DNA of 64,000 nt from Aeoliella straminimaris (lineage in GTDB: Bacteria > Planctomycetota > Planctomycetia > Pirellulales > Lacipirellulaceae), in contig NZ_JAMXLR010000036.1 of NCBI RefSeq assembly GCF_024054565.1, positions 124,001-188,000 of the forward strand, in the 5' to 3' direction. The number at the start of each line of letters is the position of its first letter. Positions within the stretch are counted from its first letter, which is position 1. The notes under the pieces are model-generated. The model was not told the DNA's origin. It ran no database searches and saw only the letters and a list, made by a program, of their open reading frames with translations. Position numbers and translations under genes: made by a program. Shown here one piece after another: positions 9,359 to 17,811 of this stretch.

Positions 9359-12300
9359 GTGCCGATTCACCCCTTTCCGAATGCTGAACGAATGCCCGTC
9401 CGCGAAAAATATCCGTCGAACGTAGTCCATTGCCGCTGGATTTTAGTCCTGCTGGTCAGTGCATGTCTATTTTCCCTAAGTGTCAGGGACTGCCTGGCCG
9501 CCGATCCCGAGCTGGTGGGCTTGCTGGCATTGGCCACCGAGGCCTCATCGGCCGATACTCTGGAGCTTTCGGACGAGCAACTCGAGAAGCTGACCGAACT
9601 GCTCGATACCCGCGAAGAAGCCGTGCTGGCCGAGGCCATGAAGGTGCGGACCCTGGAAGGCGAGGAACGGGCTGCCGCACTGCGGCCCTATCGGGTGGAA
9701 TCGCAGCGGCAGATGGCAGGACTTCTGACCGACAAGCAGCTCGATTCGCTCAACGAGTTGGCTGCAGCCAACCCCAACGACTTCTACGAGCCGATGGGGG
9801 GAACGCCTGCCGAAGAAACAGCGGCCACCCAGGACACACCTACTGACGGGCCGGAAGTGACGGACCAGGCAGAAATGACCGAGGAGCCGTCGGCCGAGGA
9901 TTCTGAATCGAGTGACGACGAGCAGCAGCCCGCCGCCGATCGACCCGAGGGGCCACCACAACGTGGCCCTGGTGGTTTCGGACGGTTTGGCGACCGTGGC
10001 GGCGAGCGTCCCGATGGCGAACGCCCCAGTTTTGGACGCGACCGCGGCGACCGGGGCGGATTTGGGCGAGGGGGCTTCGGGCGGCGGTCCGAGGATGAAT
10101 CGGGGGCCGATTCGGGACCGTCGGAGCGTAGTGCACCCACCCGCTCGGTGCCTGCCACTGGAGGGGCCGATCCCAGTACTTTCCCCGCCGCCGACAGCGA
10201 CGGCAAGCTGACCTTCAGTTTCCGCTATCAACCTTGGCAGGACGTGCTCGACTGGTTCGCGGAACAGAACGGTTTATCGTTGCTGCTCGAGTCGCCCCCG
10301 TCTGGCACCTTCAATTACACCGACCCCCGCAAGTACACGCCCGCCGAGGCGCTCGACGTGCTCAATAGCGTGCTGTTGACCAAGGGGTACACGCTGGTTC
10401 GCCGCGAGCGAATGCTGGTGCTGGTGAACCTGGAAGATGGCATTCCGCCGAATCTGGTGACCAACGTCTCGCTGGAAGAATTGGACAAGCGGGGCGATTA
10501 CGAGTTGATTCGCGTCCTATTCCAGGTAAGAAACATGACCCCCGAGGCCGCCTCGGAAGAAGTAAGCCGACTGGTGGGGCCGCAAGGCTCGGTGGTCGTG
10601 CTGCCACGGGCTGGCATGCTGCAGGTCACTGAAACCGCGGGCCGCATTCGGGCTATCCGCGAAGTGATTGACGCCATCGAGAACCCAACGGACTCGAAGA
10701 AGGGCGACATCAAACCGTACGAGCTTGAGTACGCCTCGGCGGGAACGGTCATGCCAGTGTTACGGCAGATGCTCGGCATCGAAGCGGAAGGATTCAGCAC
10801 GCCCGACGGTACGCTGCAACTGGCGGTCGACGGCAGCACGGGCAGTCGCCTGCTGGCCTACGGCACGCCCGAGATGGTTAAGCGTCTGGAGGAAGTGCTC
10901 GACCTGGTCGATGTCCCCGAAGCGGCAGGTGGTCCCATCGATCAGCTGCAACTGGAAGTCTATCCGGTGAATCAGGCCGATCCCGAAGCCGTGCTCAAGG
11001 TGCTGCAAACGCTGCTGGCCGACGAGCCTGGAACACGTTTGGCCACCGACCCGTTGACGGGCAATCTAGTGGCGCTGGCCTCGGTGGCCAATCATCGCAC
11101 CATTCAAGCCACGCTGGGCCAGATGTCGGAAGACGCCCGGCAGATCGAGGTCATTCCGCTGCAAAGTGTCGAACCTCAGCTGGCGTTGCTCTCGATCACT
11201 AAGCTGTTCGGCATCACTAGTGGTGAAGAGGCAGACCCCCGCGCACCCATCGTGGATGCCGACCTGTCGACCAACAGCTTGATGGTGCGTGGCACCAAGG
11301 CACAGCTCGATCAGATTAAGGCCCTACTGGGACAGATGGGCGAATCGGCGGATTCCGTGTTTGCCTCGACGGAAAAGGGCAACGTACGGTTGCTACCTCT
11401 CACGTCGAGCGAAGCCCGCTCGGCACTGCAGCAACTCGATGACATTTGGCCAACCCTGCGTTCGAACCCCATTCGCATGGTGTCGCCGGCCAACGTGATT
11501 CGCTCCTATCGCCCCAGCGAGCAGGCCACGCCCGACTCGCCCACGGAGGATAGCTTCGATATCGAAAGCATGTTCCGCTTTCAATCGCCTGAACCTGCTA
11601 CCGGCGAAGACCCCGTGCCGACGGACCGCGGCACCTCGCTGACGCGGAGGCTGCGGGCCATACCGGTTGGGTTCCAACCCGATCCCGAAGCCGCAGCAGA
11701 ACAAGCCGATGAGGCAGCCGAGAGTGAATCTGGTTCGGAGAGCAGTGTCCCTGCCCAGAAGCCCAAGGGCACGCTGACTCAAACAACCCCGCCAGCGTCG
11801 CAGCCCAACAAACCATCCCAGCCCGGAGCCCCCATTCTGGTAGCACCGGGACCGAATGGGTTGTTGATTGCCTCGGACGACCTGGATGCACTCGATGCCT
11901 TCGAACGCATTCTGGAGGCGTCGAGCATGCAATCGACCAGCGGCCGCGAGTACGCCGTGTTCTACCTGAAGCACGCCAAGGCCGCCACGGCTGCGGCAAT
12001 CCTGGGTGAGATGTTTGGCAGCGCTGGCGGCACTGGTGACAGCTTAATGGGGGGCATTGCCGACGCAGCACTCGGTGACATTGGTGGTGGCCTGATGGGC
12101 GACCTGCTGGGGCTCGGTGGAGCCGGCGCATCGACCGGCTTCTCGGCCGCGGGCGTCGACATCGTGACCGACGCCCGCTTGAATGCCCTGATCGTCTACG
12201 CTCGGCCCGACGATATCGACATGGTCTTTCGTCTGCTGCAGGTGCTCGATCAACGCTCCGGTCCCACGGACGTCGAGGCCGAAGGCGTGCCTCGATTGAT

Positions 12301-12862
12301 TCCGGTCGTCAACACTTCGGCTTCGCAAGTGGCCGACGTGGTGAAGACGATCTTCTCCGATCGTCTCGAAGGCGGTAGCGGCGGACAGCCCTCGCCCGAA
12401 GACCTGATGCGAATGCTCCGCCAAGGGCAGGGGGGCGGTGCCGATGCCCAGGAGCCGGCCAAGATGTCGATTGGTGTCGACTCCCGCAGCAACAGCCTGG
12501 TGGTTCGTGCTCCCGATCCACTGTTCGTTCAAGTTGAAGCGTTGGTAAAGCAGCTCGATACCGAGCAACTCGATAGTTCCGAGTCGACGCAGATTGTTTC
12601 GCTCAAGTACAGCAATTCGTCGGCCATCAAGGAAGCGCTTAGTAGCATTCTGGGAAGTGACGCGGTCACGTCCGGCTCGCAGCAAACATCGGGCGAGCAA
12701 GCTGGGGGCGGCGATCGAGGCGATCGCGACCAGGCCCGTCAGCGCGAAGAGTTCGTTCGCCGCATTCAAGAGTTCCGCAACCGCATGCAAGGCGGCGGTC
12801 GTGGTGGCCCTCCAGGTGGTGGACGGGGCGGCGGTGGTCGAGGGGGCCGTGGCGGTCGCTAA
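9359..12862 (+). CDS. Exported multi-repeat secretin-N-domain protein without pore domain
   Basis: A 1167-residue protein with a signal peptide (WILVLLVSACLFSLSV ending near CLAAD). The true start may be the ATG at 9392, because the first codon at 9359 is GTG and the signal peptide lies further in. After a helical region and a charged Gly/Arg/Asp/Pro-rich linker (~160-275) comes an N0-like domain (DVLDWFAEQNGLSLLLE). Six secretin_N/NolW-type repeats follow, each ending in a pattern like 'TNSLMVRGTKAQLDQIKALL'. The C-terminus is a Gly/Arg tail. In type II/III secretins such repeats form the periplasmic vestibule, but the family's beta-barrel domain is absent here. It may be a periplasmic scaffold or a partner of a separate secretin. 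No pilus or secretion genes adjoin it. Confidence 0.8.
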   Translation: MPIHPFPNAERMPVREKYPSNVVHCRWILVLLVSACLFSLSVRDCLAADPELVGLLALATEASSADTLELSDEQLEKLTELLDTREEAVLAEAMKVRTLEGEERAAALRPYRVESQRQMAGLLTDKQLDSLNELAAANPNDFYEPMGGTPAEETAATQDTPTDGPEVTDQAEMTEEPSAEDSESSDDEQQPAADRPEGPPQRGPGGFGRFGDRGGERPDGERPSFGRDRGDRGGFGRGGFGRRSEDESGADSGPSERSAPTRSVPATGGADPSTFPAADSDGKLTFSFRYQPWQDVLDWFAEQNGLSLLLESPPSGTFNYTDPRKYTPAEALDVLNSVLLTKGYTLVRRERMLVLVNLEDGIPPNLVTNVSLEELDKRGDYELIRVLFQVRNMTPEAASEEVSRLVGPQGSVVVLPRAGMLQVTETAGRIRAIREVIDAIENPTDSKKGDIKPYELEYASAGTVMPVLRQMLGIEAEGFSTPDGTLQLAVDGSTGSRLLAYGTPEMVKRLEEVLDLVDVPEAAGGPIDQLQLEVYPVNQADPEAVLKVLQTLLADEPGTRLATDPLTGNLVALASVANHRTIQATLGQMSEDARQIEVIPLQSVEPQLALLSITKLFGITSGEEADPRAPIVDADLSTNSLMVRGTKAQLDQIKALLGQMGESADSVFASTEKGNVRLLPLTSSEARSALQQLDDIWPTLRSNPIRMVSPANVIRSYRPSEQATPDSPTEDSFDIESMFRFQSPEPATGEDPVPTDRGTSLTRRLRAIPVGFQPDPEAAAEQADEAAESESGSESSVPAQKPKGTLTQTTPPASQPNKPSQPGAPILVAPGPNGLLIASDDLDALDAFERILEASSMQSTSGREYAVFYLKHAKAATAAAILGEMFGSAGGTGDSLMGGIADAALGDIGGGLMGDLLGLGGAGASTGFSAAGVDIVTDARLNALIVYARPDDIDMVFRLLQVLDQRSGPTDVEAEGVPRLIPVVNTSASQVADVVKTIFSDRLEGGSGGQPSPEDLMRMLRQGQGGGADAQEPAKMSIGVDSRSNSLVVRAPDPLFVQVEALVKQLDTEQLDSSESTQIVSLKYSNSSAIKEALSSILGSDAVTSGSQQTSGEQAGGGDRGDRDQARQREEFVRRIQEFRNRMQGGGRGGPPGGGRGGGGRGGRGGR

Positions 12863-12900
12863 CCATAGCGGCCGTGGACGCCGGAGGTCACCCGGCCGGA

Positions 12901-12922
12901 GGCTACAAATTCCACTGTAGCC
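12901..12922 (+). terminator. Hairpin after the secretin-like gene
   Basis: GGCTACA (12901-12907) and TGTAGCC (12916-12922) form a perfect 7-bp stem with an 8-base loop, 38 bases past the stop. The T-run after it is weak, so the call is tentative. Confidence 0.4.
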
Positions 12923-13161
12923 GGCGTTCTTTGTAGTAATTCGTTCCGCAACAACCCATTGACTTCGGCCTACCCAGCCGAGGTGTTAGAGGTTCTTCCA
13001 AGTCAGTGTGCTGATTTGGCGGAGGGAGGCCAGTCCGATGCGCGGACGCCGAAGCAGGTGGATTGCTATCCCTCAATGCAGGCCGAACAAGCCGCGGGCC
13101 AACACAACAATCCACACCGGTACACTAAGGTGGAAATCGCTCCGACAGCGTCGGTTATGCG

Positions 13162-14391
13162 TTAGCGTCCGCGGCTACTGCCACCGGTGGCAGCGTATTC
13201 GTCGCCGGTGACGATGCCGTCACCGTTCAGGTCGTACTTCTGGTACTCGCGAACCTTGCTGTCGGACCAACTGCTGCTGTACTCGGCCATCGAAACTTGG
13301 CCGTCGCCGTTGTCGTCGTACCTTTCGATCCAGCGGCGAGCGTCGCCCGACATGCGTTCCAGCGCTGAAGTAAAGCGGTAAGTTTTCCGCCCGGCGGAAT
13401 CGCCATCATCCGAGCCACCGCGGCCTGATCGGCCGGGGCCCGCACTGCTGGTTTTGCCGATTCGCTCGGCAAGCTCGTTCATTGTGACGCGGCCGTCGCC
13501 GTTCAGGTCGGAACGCTCGGCTTTGTACATAGCCTTGAATTCGTCCCCTTCGATAATCGAGTTTTTATCCTTGTCGTATCGGTCCATGATGTCGCGAATG
13601 TACTTCTGCTGGTCGGGACCTTGATCGCCGCCGGAGGGGCTCTCCTTCTTTTCTGGTTCTTCGCGGCCTCCGCGGTCGCCCCGATCTCCCCGGCCACGGT
13701 CTTCACCGCCGCCTCGTCCCCAGCCGCCGCGTCCACCCCAGCCACCGCCCCAACCGCCTCGGCGTTCCTCGCGGCCCTCCTCAGCTTTCTTCTCTTCCGG
13801 TGCCGCGGGCTCGGGCATCGTGTATTGCTTGGCCTTTTCGGGGTCCAGCAATACCAGCTCGTCTTCGGTCAATAAGGTATCGAAGCCGGGAACGGGCTCA
13901 GGAGGAAGTGGCGAGAGAAACGCCGTGGGATTTTCTTCGCGCTGCTTATCGCGGGCTTCCTGCAGCTCCTGGCGTTTGCGTTTGCTCAGGTAGTCATTGA
14001 CCTTGATGCCCTTGGAGGGGTCTAAGCCGGCAGACTTGGCCTGTTCTTCCAAGCGTCCCCACCAGCGATCGTCGACTTCGGACCTTTCGACTTTCCCATC
14101 GCCGTTGCGGTCCAAACGGCTCATAAACCAGCGGCGGCGGTCTTCTTCCGAGGAGCCCTGATCGCCGCCGCGACCTCGATCGCCCCGGTCCCCTCTGTCC
14201 CCCCGGTCTCCACGATCGCGTCTGTCACCACGATCACCTCGATCTCCGCGGTCGCCCCGATCTCGTTCTTCGCGTCGATCTCCGCCTCGGCCGCCGGGCT
14301 GAGCCCAGGCCTGGTCGACGGCTCCCCCGGCCAGGAGCAGGGCGCCTAGAATGACAGTCAGTAGTCCGGATTGGTGCATATTAGTGCTCAT
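13162..14391 (-). CDS. Exported EF-hand protein with Arg-Gly-Asp-rich tract
   Basis: A 409-residue protein with a signal peptide (LLTVILGALLLAGGAVDQAWA). A long tract of DRG triplets follows (residues ~35-75), then EF-hand calcium loops: DRNGDGKVERSE, DKDKNSIIEGDE, DLNGDGRVTMNE, DDNGDGQVSMAE and DLNGDGIVTGDE. A second Gly/Arg/Trp-rich tract lies between the first and second EF-hands. EF-hand proteins of this type are common exported or envelope proteins in planctomycetes; the function is unknown and calcium binding is expected. It converges on the secretin-like gene, which also has a Gly/Arg-rich tail. The second in-frame Met, four codons in, is a possible start. Confidence 0.8.
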   Translation of the reverse strand: MSTNMHQSGLLTVILGALLLAGGAVDQAWAQPGGRGGDRREERDRGDRGDRGDRGDRRDRGDRGDRGDRGDRGRGGDQGSSEEDRRRWFMSRLDRNGDGKVERSEVDDRWWGRLEEQAKSAGLDPSKGIKVNDYLSKRKRQELQEARDKQREENPTAFLSPLPPEPVPGFDTLLTEDELVLLDPEKAKQYTMPEPAAPEEKKAEEGREERRGGWGGGWGGRGGWGRGGGEDRGRGDRGDRGGREEPEKKESPSGGDQGPDQQKYIRDIMDRYDKDKNSIIEGDEFKAMYKAERSDLNGDGRVTMNELAERIGKTSSAGPGRSGRGGSDDGDSAGRKTYRFTSALERMSGDARRWIERYDDNGDGQVSMAEYSSSWSDSKVREYQKYDLNGDGIVTGDEYAATGGSSRGR

Positions 14392-14562
14392 ACCTATTCA
14401 ACTCCGCAGCGGCGGCCGGGTTTCGGCTGGCCGCTTTCTCATTTTAATGAGCGAGTGTCCAAATTCGAGTCGCAAAGCCCGAGTTTTTGTGGTTCGGAAG
14501 ACTGAAGCGAGCCGCGATTTGTCTAAAATGGGGTACCATTCGCCACCCGCTGGAGTTTCAAC

Positions 14563-14988
14563 ATGGAAAACCCCTTCTCCTCCCCGCAAACCGCCGCCGC
14601 TGCCGACCTGGGCGACTTCGCCCCGCTGTCGCCGGAACGCGAGCGACTGGCCAAGCTGGGCGAGGTGTTCGTCGCCTGGGAACGCCTGCGGATTTGGTAC
14701 AACGTCGTACTAGCCGTAGTGGCGGTGCTGGTTCTCGTCGGGATCGTGCTCTCGAGTGGGCTGCAACTCAGCAAGAATGACTTCGACATCTTAATCGAAG
14801 CTGCCATCGGAGCAAATGTCTGCTTTCTCGCCGGACCGCTGCTCGAGGGCTACGTAACGTGGTGGATCAAGCCCGCGTCTTGGCTGAGAAAGCCCGTATT
14901 TGTGCTCGGTACGGTCGCCTCGGTGTTGTTAACCATCATTGTGGTATTAGCTGTGGCAGCGGGGTTTGAGCTCCCGGCTCCTGGCTAA
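14563..14988 (+). CDS. Small multi-pass membrane protein, unknown function
   Basis: A 141-residue protein with a Pro/Ala-rich N-terminus and three to four hydrophobic segments: ~46-68 (NVVLAVVAVLVLVGIVLSS), ~76-96 (an Ala/Gly-rich segment ending LLEGY) and ~111-136 (VFVLGTVASVLLTIIVVLAVA). I recognise no family. Its last 53 bases overlap, tail to tail, the end of the minus-strand gene at 14936. Confidence 0.65.
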   Translation: MENPFSSPQTAAAADLGDFAPLSPERERLAKLGEVFVAWERLRIWYNVVLAVVAVLVLVGIVLSSGLQLSKNDFDILIEAAIGANVCFLAGPLLEGYVTWWIKPASWLRKPVFVLGTVASVLLTIIVVLAVAAGFELPAPG

Positions 14989-15727
14989 GCACGGACGCCA
15001 GCTGCTCCAGCCGCCACGGTTTGCCGAGCACCGACGTAGCGCCCAGTTGTGTGGCTCGCCGTGCGCGGTCGACACGCGGAAAGTCCAGCAGCACCACCAG
15101 CGGCATTTCGGCGGGCAGCGACTGGCGGAACTCGGCCAACTGCATGGCTTCGGTCTCGTCGAGCTGTGCACCAACCCAGATGCCGGCGGCGGGCTGGGTA
15201 CTGAGTGGCCGCTTGGCAAATCGCGGCACCCACACGCCACTGGCGCCCAGACACTCGCAGGCGTCGATCAGCGCGTTCGCCGTGTCGGCATCGACCGCAT
15301 CGATGGCCACCAGTGGTCCACCCGTCAGTGGAATCAACTCAGGCTCGGTTTGTGCGGGGCGTTGCCAGGGAGCCGGTCTGCCCGCTAGCCATGCAATGCG
15401 AACTGTACGCCACCAGGCCTCGAACTGATAGAAGAACACTCGCTCGCAGTGTGGCAGTGGCGTGCCGGTGCGCATCTCACCTTCGCACCAGGTGCCCAGC
15501 ACCACGGCCAGCCCAGCGAGCGGCATCCGCTCGTGTAACCGTTCGACAAGCTCACGATCGATCGTGCCGGGGCGTGACTGAAATGTCAGGGCGAGTTCGA
15601 AAGGGCTGGCCTGCTCGGGCTCGATGATTTCGACGAACGATTCACTCGCGAGCCGCTTCATGGCTGGGGCAAATTCGTGAGAGGACCGATCTCCGAGTGC
15701 TAGCAGGCGAAGTTTGGCAGGCATCAT
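14936..15727 (-). CDS. Hypothetical protein with a receiver-like C-terminus
   Basis: A 263-residue protein. The start was set at the double Met 15727 because the much longer open frame upstream runs antisense through the Mur ligase gene and is not protein-like there. The last ~70 residues (MPLVVLLDFPRVDRARRATQLGATSVLGKPWRLEQLASVL) resemble the end of a response-regulator receiver domain, including the Lys-Pro pair. The first part has the LLALGDRSSHEFAPAM style seen in sensor-like planctomycete proteins. A phosphoacceptor Asp in the normal position was not identified, so it is probably not a conventional regulator. Confidence 0.6.
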   Translation of the reverse strand: MMPAKLRLLALGDRSSHEFAPAMKRLASESFVEIIEPEQASPFELALTFQSRPGTIDRELVERLHERMPLAGLAVVLGTWCEGEMRTGTPLPHCERVFFYQFEAWWRTVRIAWLAGRPAPWQRPAQTEPELIPLTGGPLVAIDAVDADTANALIDACECLGASGVWVPRFAKRPLSTQPAAGIWVGAQLDETEAMQLAEFRQSLPAEMPLVVLLDFPRVDRARRATQLGATSVLGKPWRLEQLASVLSQEPGAQTPLPQLIPQ

Positions 15728-15934
15728 AAACGTTCGTAGGTGCGGTAATTTCAGGGTTTTGCGATTCGAGCCCACGCATTGTATCGCATTGGGCGAAAAG
15801 TCGCCTTGACAGTTTTTCGCCGATCCGCGAAACAGGCACTTGTCCGGTGCAACTCCCGCGCTGCCAAGGATGGTAGCAGCAACGGACAACCACCAACGTG
15901 GTGGACCCAAACGGCAAGACAGGAGGTCGCGCCG

Positions 15935-17398
15935 ATGATACTTCGTACTCATCCTACTACCGTACATGGAACGCTCGTTTCTCGCGCCTTGCCCGAGGCC
16001 CAATTGGCAGGCGGAAGCGATGTGGCTGTTAACTGCGTGACCGACAAGTTCATGGCGGTCCAGCCCGGCGATGCATTTGTTGCCTGCGAGGATGCCGGCG
16101 ACATACACGCGGCTGCGAAAGCTGCCGTGGCTCGCGGTGCCGTGGCGGTGATTTCCGATCGTTTCCTTCCCGTGTTTGGCGTGGCCCAATACGTGGTCGA
16201 CGACGCCCGCGCGGCCTACAGCCAGTTGTGCCATGCGATTCTCGACTGTCCCAGTCGCGAATTGAACGCCGTGGCGATTGCCGGTACCCACGGCAAGACC
16301 TCCGTGGCGATGGTGCTCGATTCGATTCTCAATGTTGCCGGTCGCAGCGCCGCTTCGGCGACTAACCAATTCACCCGCATCGACGGCCAACGAGCTCGTT
16401 TCGTGCTGCCGACCACGGCCCCGGCCGTGGCGGAGTTCCTGGACGAAGCGCTGGCCAGCGGTTGCCGCCAGGCCGTGGTGGAGTTGTCGGAAGACTCGCT
16501 GCGAACCAAGGTGGCGCAGGCCGCGGAGTTCGACGTGGTTTGCCTGACCAACCTGCATAGCCATCGTGCCGATGCCAACCTGTCGCCGCAATCGAGTCGC
16601 GACACCGTGGCCTCGGCGCTCGAGATGCTCACGCCCACCGGCATGGCCATCTTCAATGCGGACGACCAGGACTCGATGCGAGTGCTGAGCGAGTTCGACG
16701 GACCGGCCCTTACGTTCGGCCTGCACAGCCCGGCCGACATCACCGCTTCGATCGTCGAAAAATACACCAACGAACAAGTCGTCCTGCTTACCATCGGCGA
16801 CGAGTCGGCTGCCGTGCGAACGAAAGTAATCGGGGAAACGCACGTGGCCAACTGCCTGGCTGCCGCTGCCATCGCTAAAGTCTACGGCGTGTCGCTTCGC
16901 GAAATCGCCCAAGGCATCGAGCGAGTGACCGTGGTGCCGGGCGTCATGCATCGCTTCGACGCGGGTTTGGGTGTCTCGGTCTTTCTGGACCGTGGCAACA
17001 CGCCCATCGCTCGCGGCGCGGCACTCACCACCGCTCGGGGCGTCGCCACCGAGAAGGTGATTGCCGTGGTCGACCACTCCTGCTCGGTAACCGAAGCCCT
17101 GGCCGACAAGACCGTGGCAACCCACGGGCTGGCCAACGAACACGTGGTGACCGACGCGGTGGCCAAGGTGTTGGCCGCCTTGCAGGTGAGCGATACCAAG
17201 CAACTGCGAACCATTACCGAAAAGCTGACCGGTATCGCTCTGGCCATCCTGTCCGCCAACGAAGGCGATGTGGTCGTGGTCAGTGGACTCGACTCGAGCA
17301 CCGCTCGCCAGCGTCGCGCGTCGGTCAGCATCAGCGAGGCCCAAATGATTCAATCCTTGATGTACGAGTTGGCTGCCCAACAAAAGAAGGCTGCCTAA
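15935..17398 (+). CDS. Mur ligase family protein (MurE/CapB-like)
   Basis: A 487-residue ATP-dependent ligase of the Mur family. The start at 15935 is supported by AGGAGG (15921-15926) and by the N-domain beginning there. An N-terminal MurE-type domain (VTDKFMAVQPGDAFVAC) is followed by the central domain with the P-loop GTHGKTS, the NADD motif and HVANCLAAAAIAKVYG. The domain junction VPGVMHRFD corresponds to VPGRME in MurE. In MurE the C-domain carries a DNPR-type motif for diaminopimelate; I do not see it, so the amino-acid substrate is open. murG lies 413 bases downstream on the same strand, pointing to peptidoglycan precursor synthesis. Confidence 0.85.
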   Translation: MILRTHPTTVHGTLVSRALPEAQLAGGSDVAVNCVTDKFMAVQPGDAFVACEDAGDIHAAAKAAVARGAVAVISDRFLPVFGVAQYVVDDARAAYSQLCHAILDCPSRELNAVAIAGTHGKTSVAMVLDSILNVAGRSAASATNQFTRIDGQRARFVLPTTAPAVAEFLDEALASGCRQAVVELSEDSLRTKVAQAAEFDVVCLTNLHSHRADANLSPQSSRDTVASALEMLTPTGMAIFNADDQDSMRVLSEFDGPALTFGLHSPADITASIVEKYTNEQVVLLTIGDESAAVRTKVIGETHVANCLAAAAIAKVYGVSLREIAQGIERVTVVPGVMHRFDAGLGVSVFLDRGNTPIARGAALTTARGVATEKVIAVVDHSCSVTEALADKTVATHGLANEHVVTDAVAKVLAALQVSDTKQLRTITEKLTGIALAILSANEGDVVVVSGLDSSTARQRRASVSISEAQMIQSLMYELAAQQKKAA

Positions 17399-17409
17399 GC
17401 AATACACGC

Positions 17410-17430
17410 CAGCGGAACTGCGAGCCGCTG
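17410..17430 (+). terminator. Short hairpin after the Mur ligase gene
   Basis: CAGCGG (17410-17415) and CCGCTG (17425-17430) pair around a 9-base loop, 11 bases past the stop. A CT-rich run follows some bases later rather than a clear T-run. Tentative. Confidence 0.3.
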
Positions 17431-17707
17431 GCACTGATACCTGTTCTCTCTTCCAGGCCAAGGCCCGGGAGAGCAGACCAATAACCACCAACCATACACT
17501 AACCAAACCATGCTGTAGCTTCGTCGTTGGTCGTGCGGATTGCGGGGTCTTGCACGACTGCCCTCCCCTTGGGTTGGAGCATTTTCAGCCGGCTGCCAGG
17601 CAATTACTGGGTCGATTGCCCGCGCCGGTGCTTCGCGACGGAGCTAAGAACTGAGCGTCGGGGTGGCGAATCATCGCCGCCCCGGCGACTCAGTGGATAC
17701 AACGAAG

Positions 17708-17794
17708 GGGGAAGGCAGAAGGGCGAAGGGGATACCAGCCAGCTGGCTGGTGCCTTCACACTTCTGAAGTTCCCTTCTTCCTTCTGCCTTCCCC
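17708..17794. repeat. Large inverted repeat with a central palindrome before murG
   Basis: A perfect 15-bp inverted repeat, GGGGAAGGCAGAAGG (17708-17722) and CCTTCTGCCTTCCCC (17780-17794), encloses a perfect 18-bp palindrome (17734-17751, core GCCAGCTGGC). The right arm ends 17 bases before the murG start codon, so the folded RNA would occupy the murG leader. It could be a mobile-repeat remnant or a translation-control structure. Confidence 0.6.
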
Positions 17795-17811
17795 ACCTCC
17801 GCGTTCTAGCC

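Noticed and set aside
13600..14330. Repeated short DNA units that could be mistaken for a CRISPR array
   Set aside because: They encode the in-frame DRG and Gly/Arg tracts of the EF-hand protein; there are no spacers of uniform length and no cas genes.
14936..17506. 856-codon minus-strand open frame
   Set aside because: Only the part below 15727 is protein-like; the rest is antisense to the Mur ligase gene and an artefact of codon bias.
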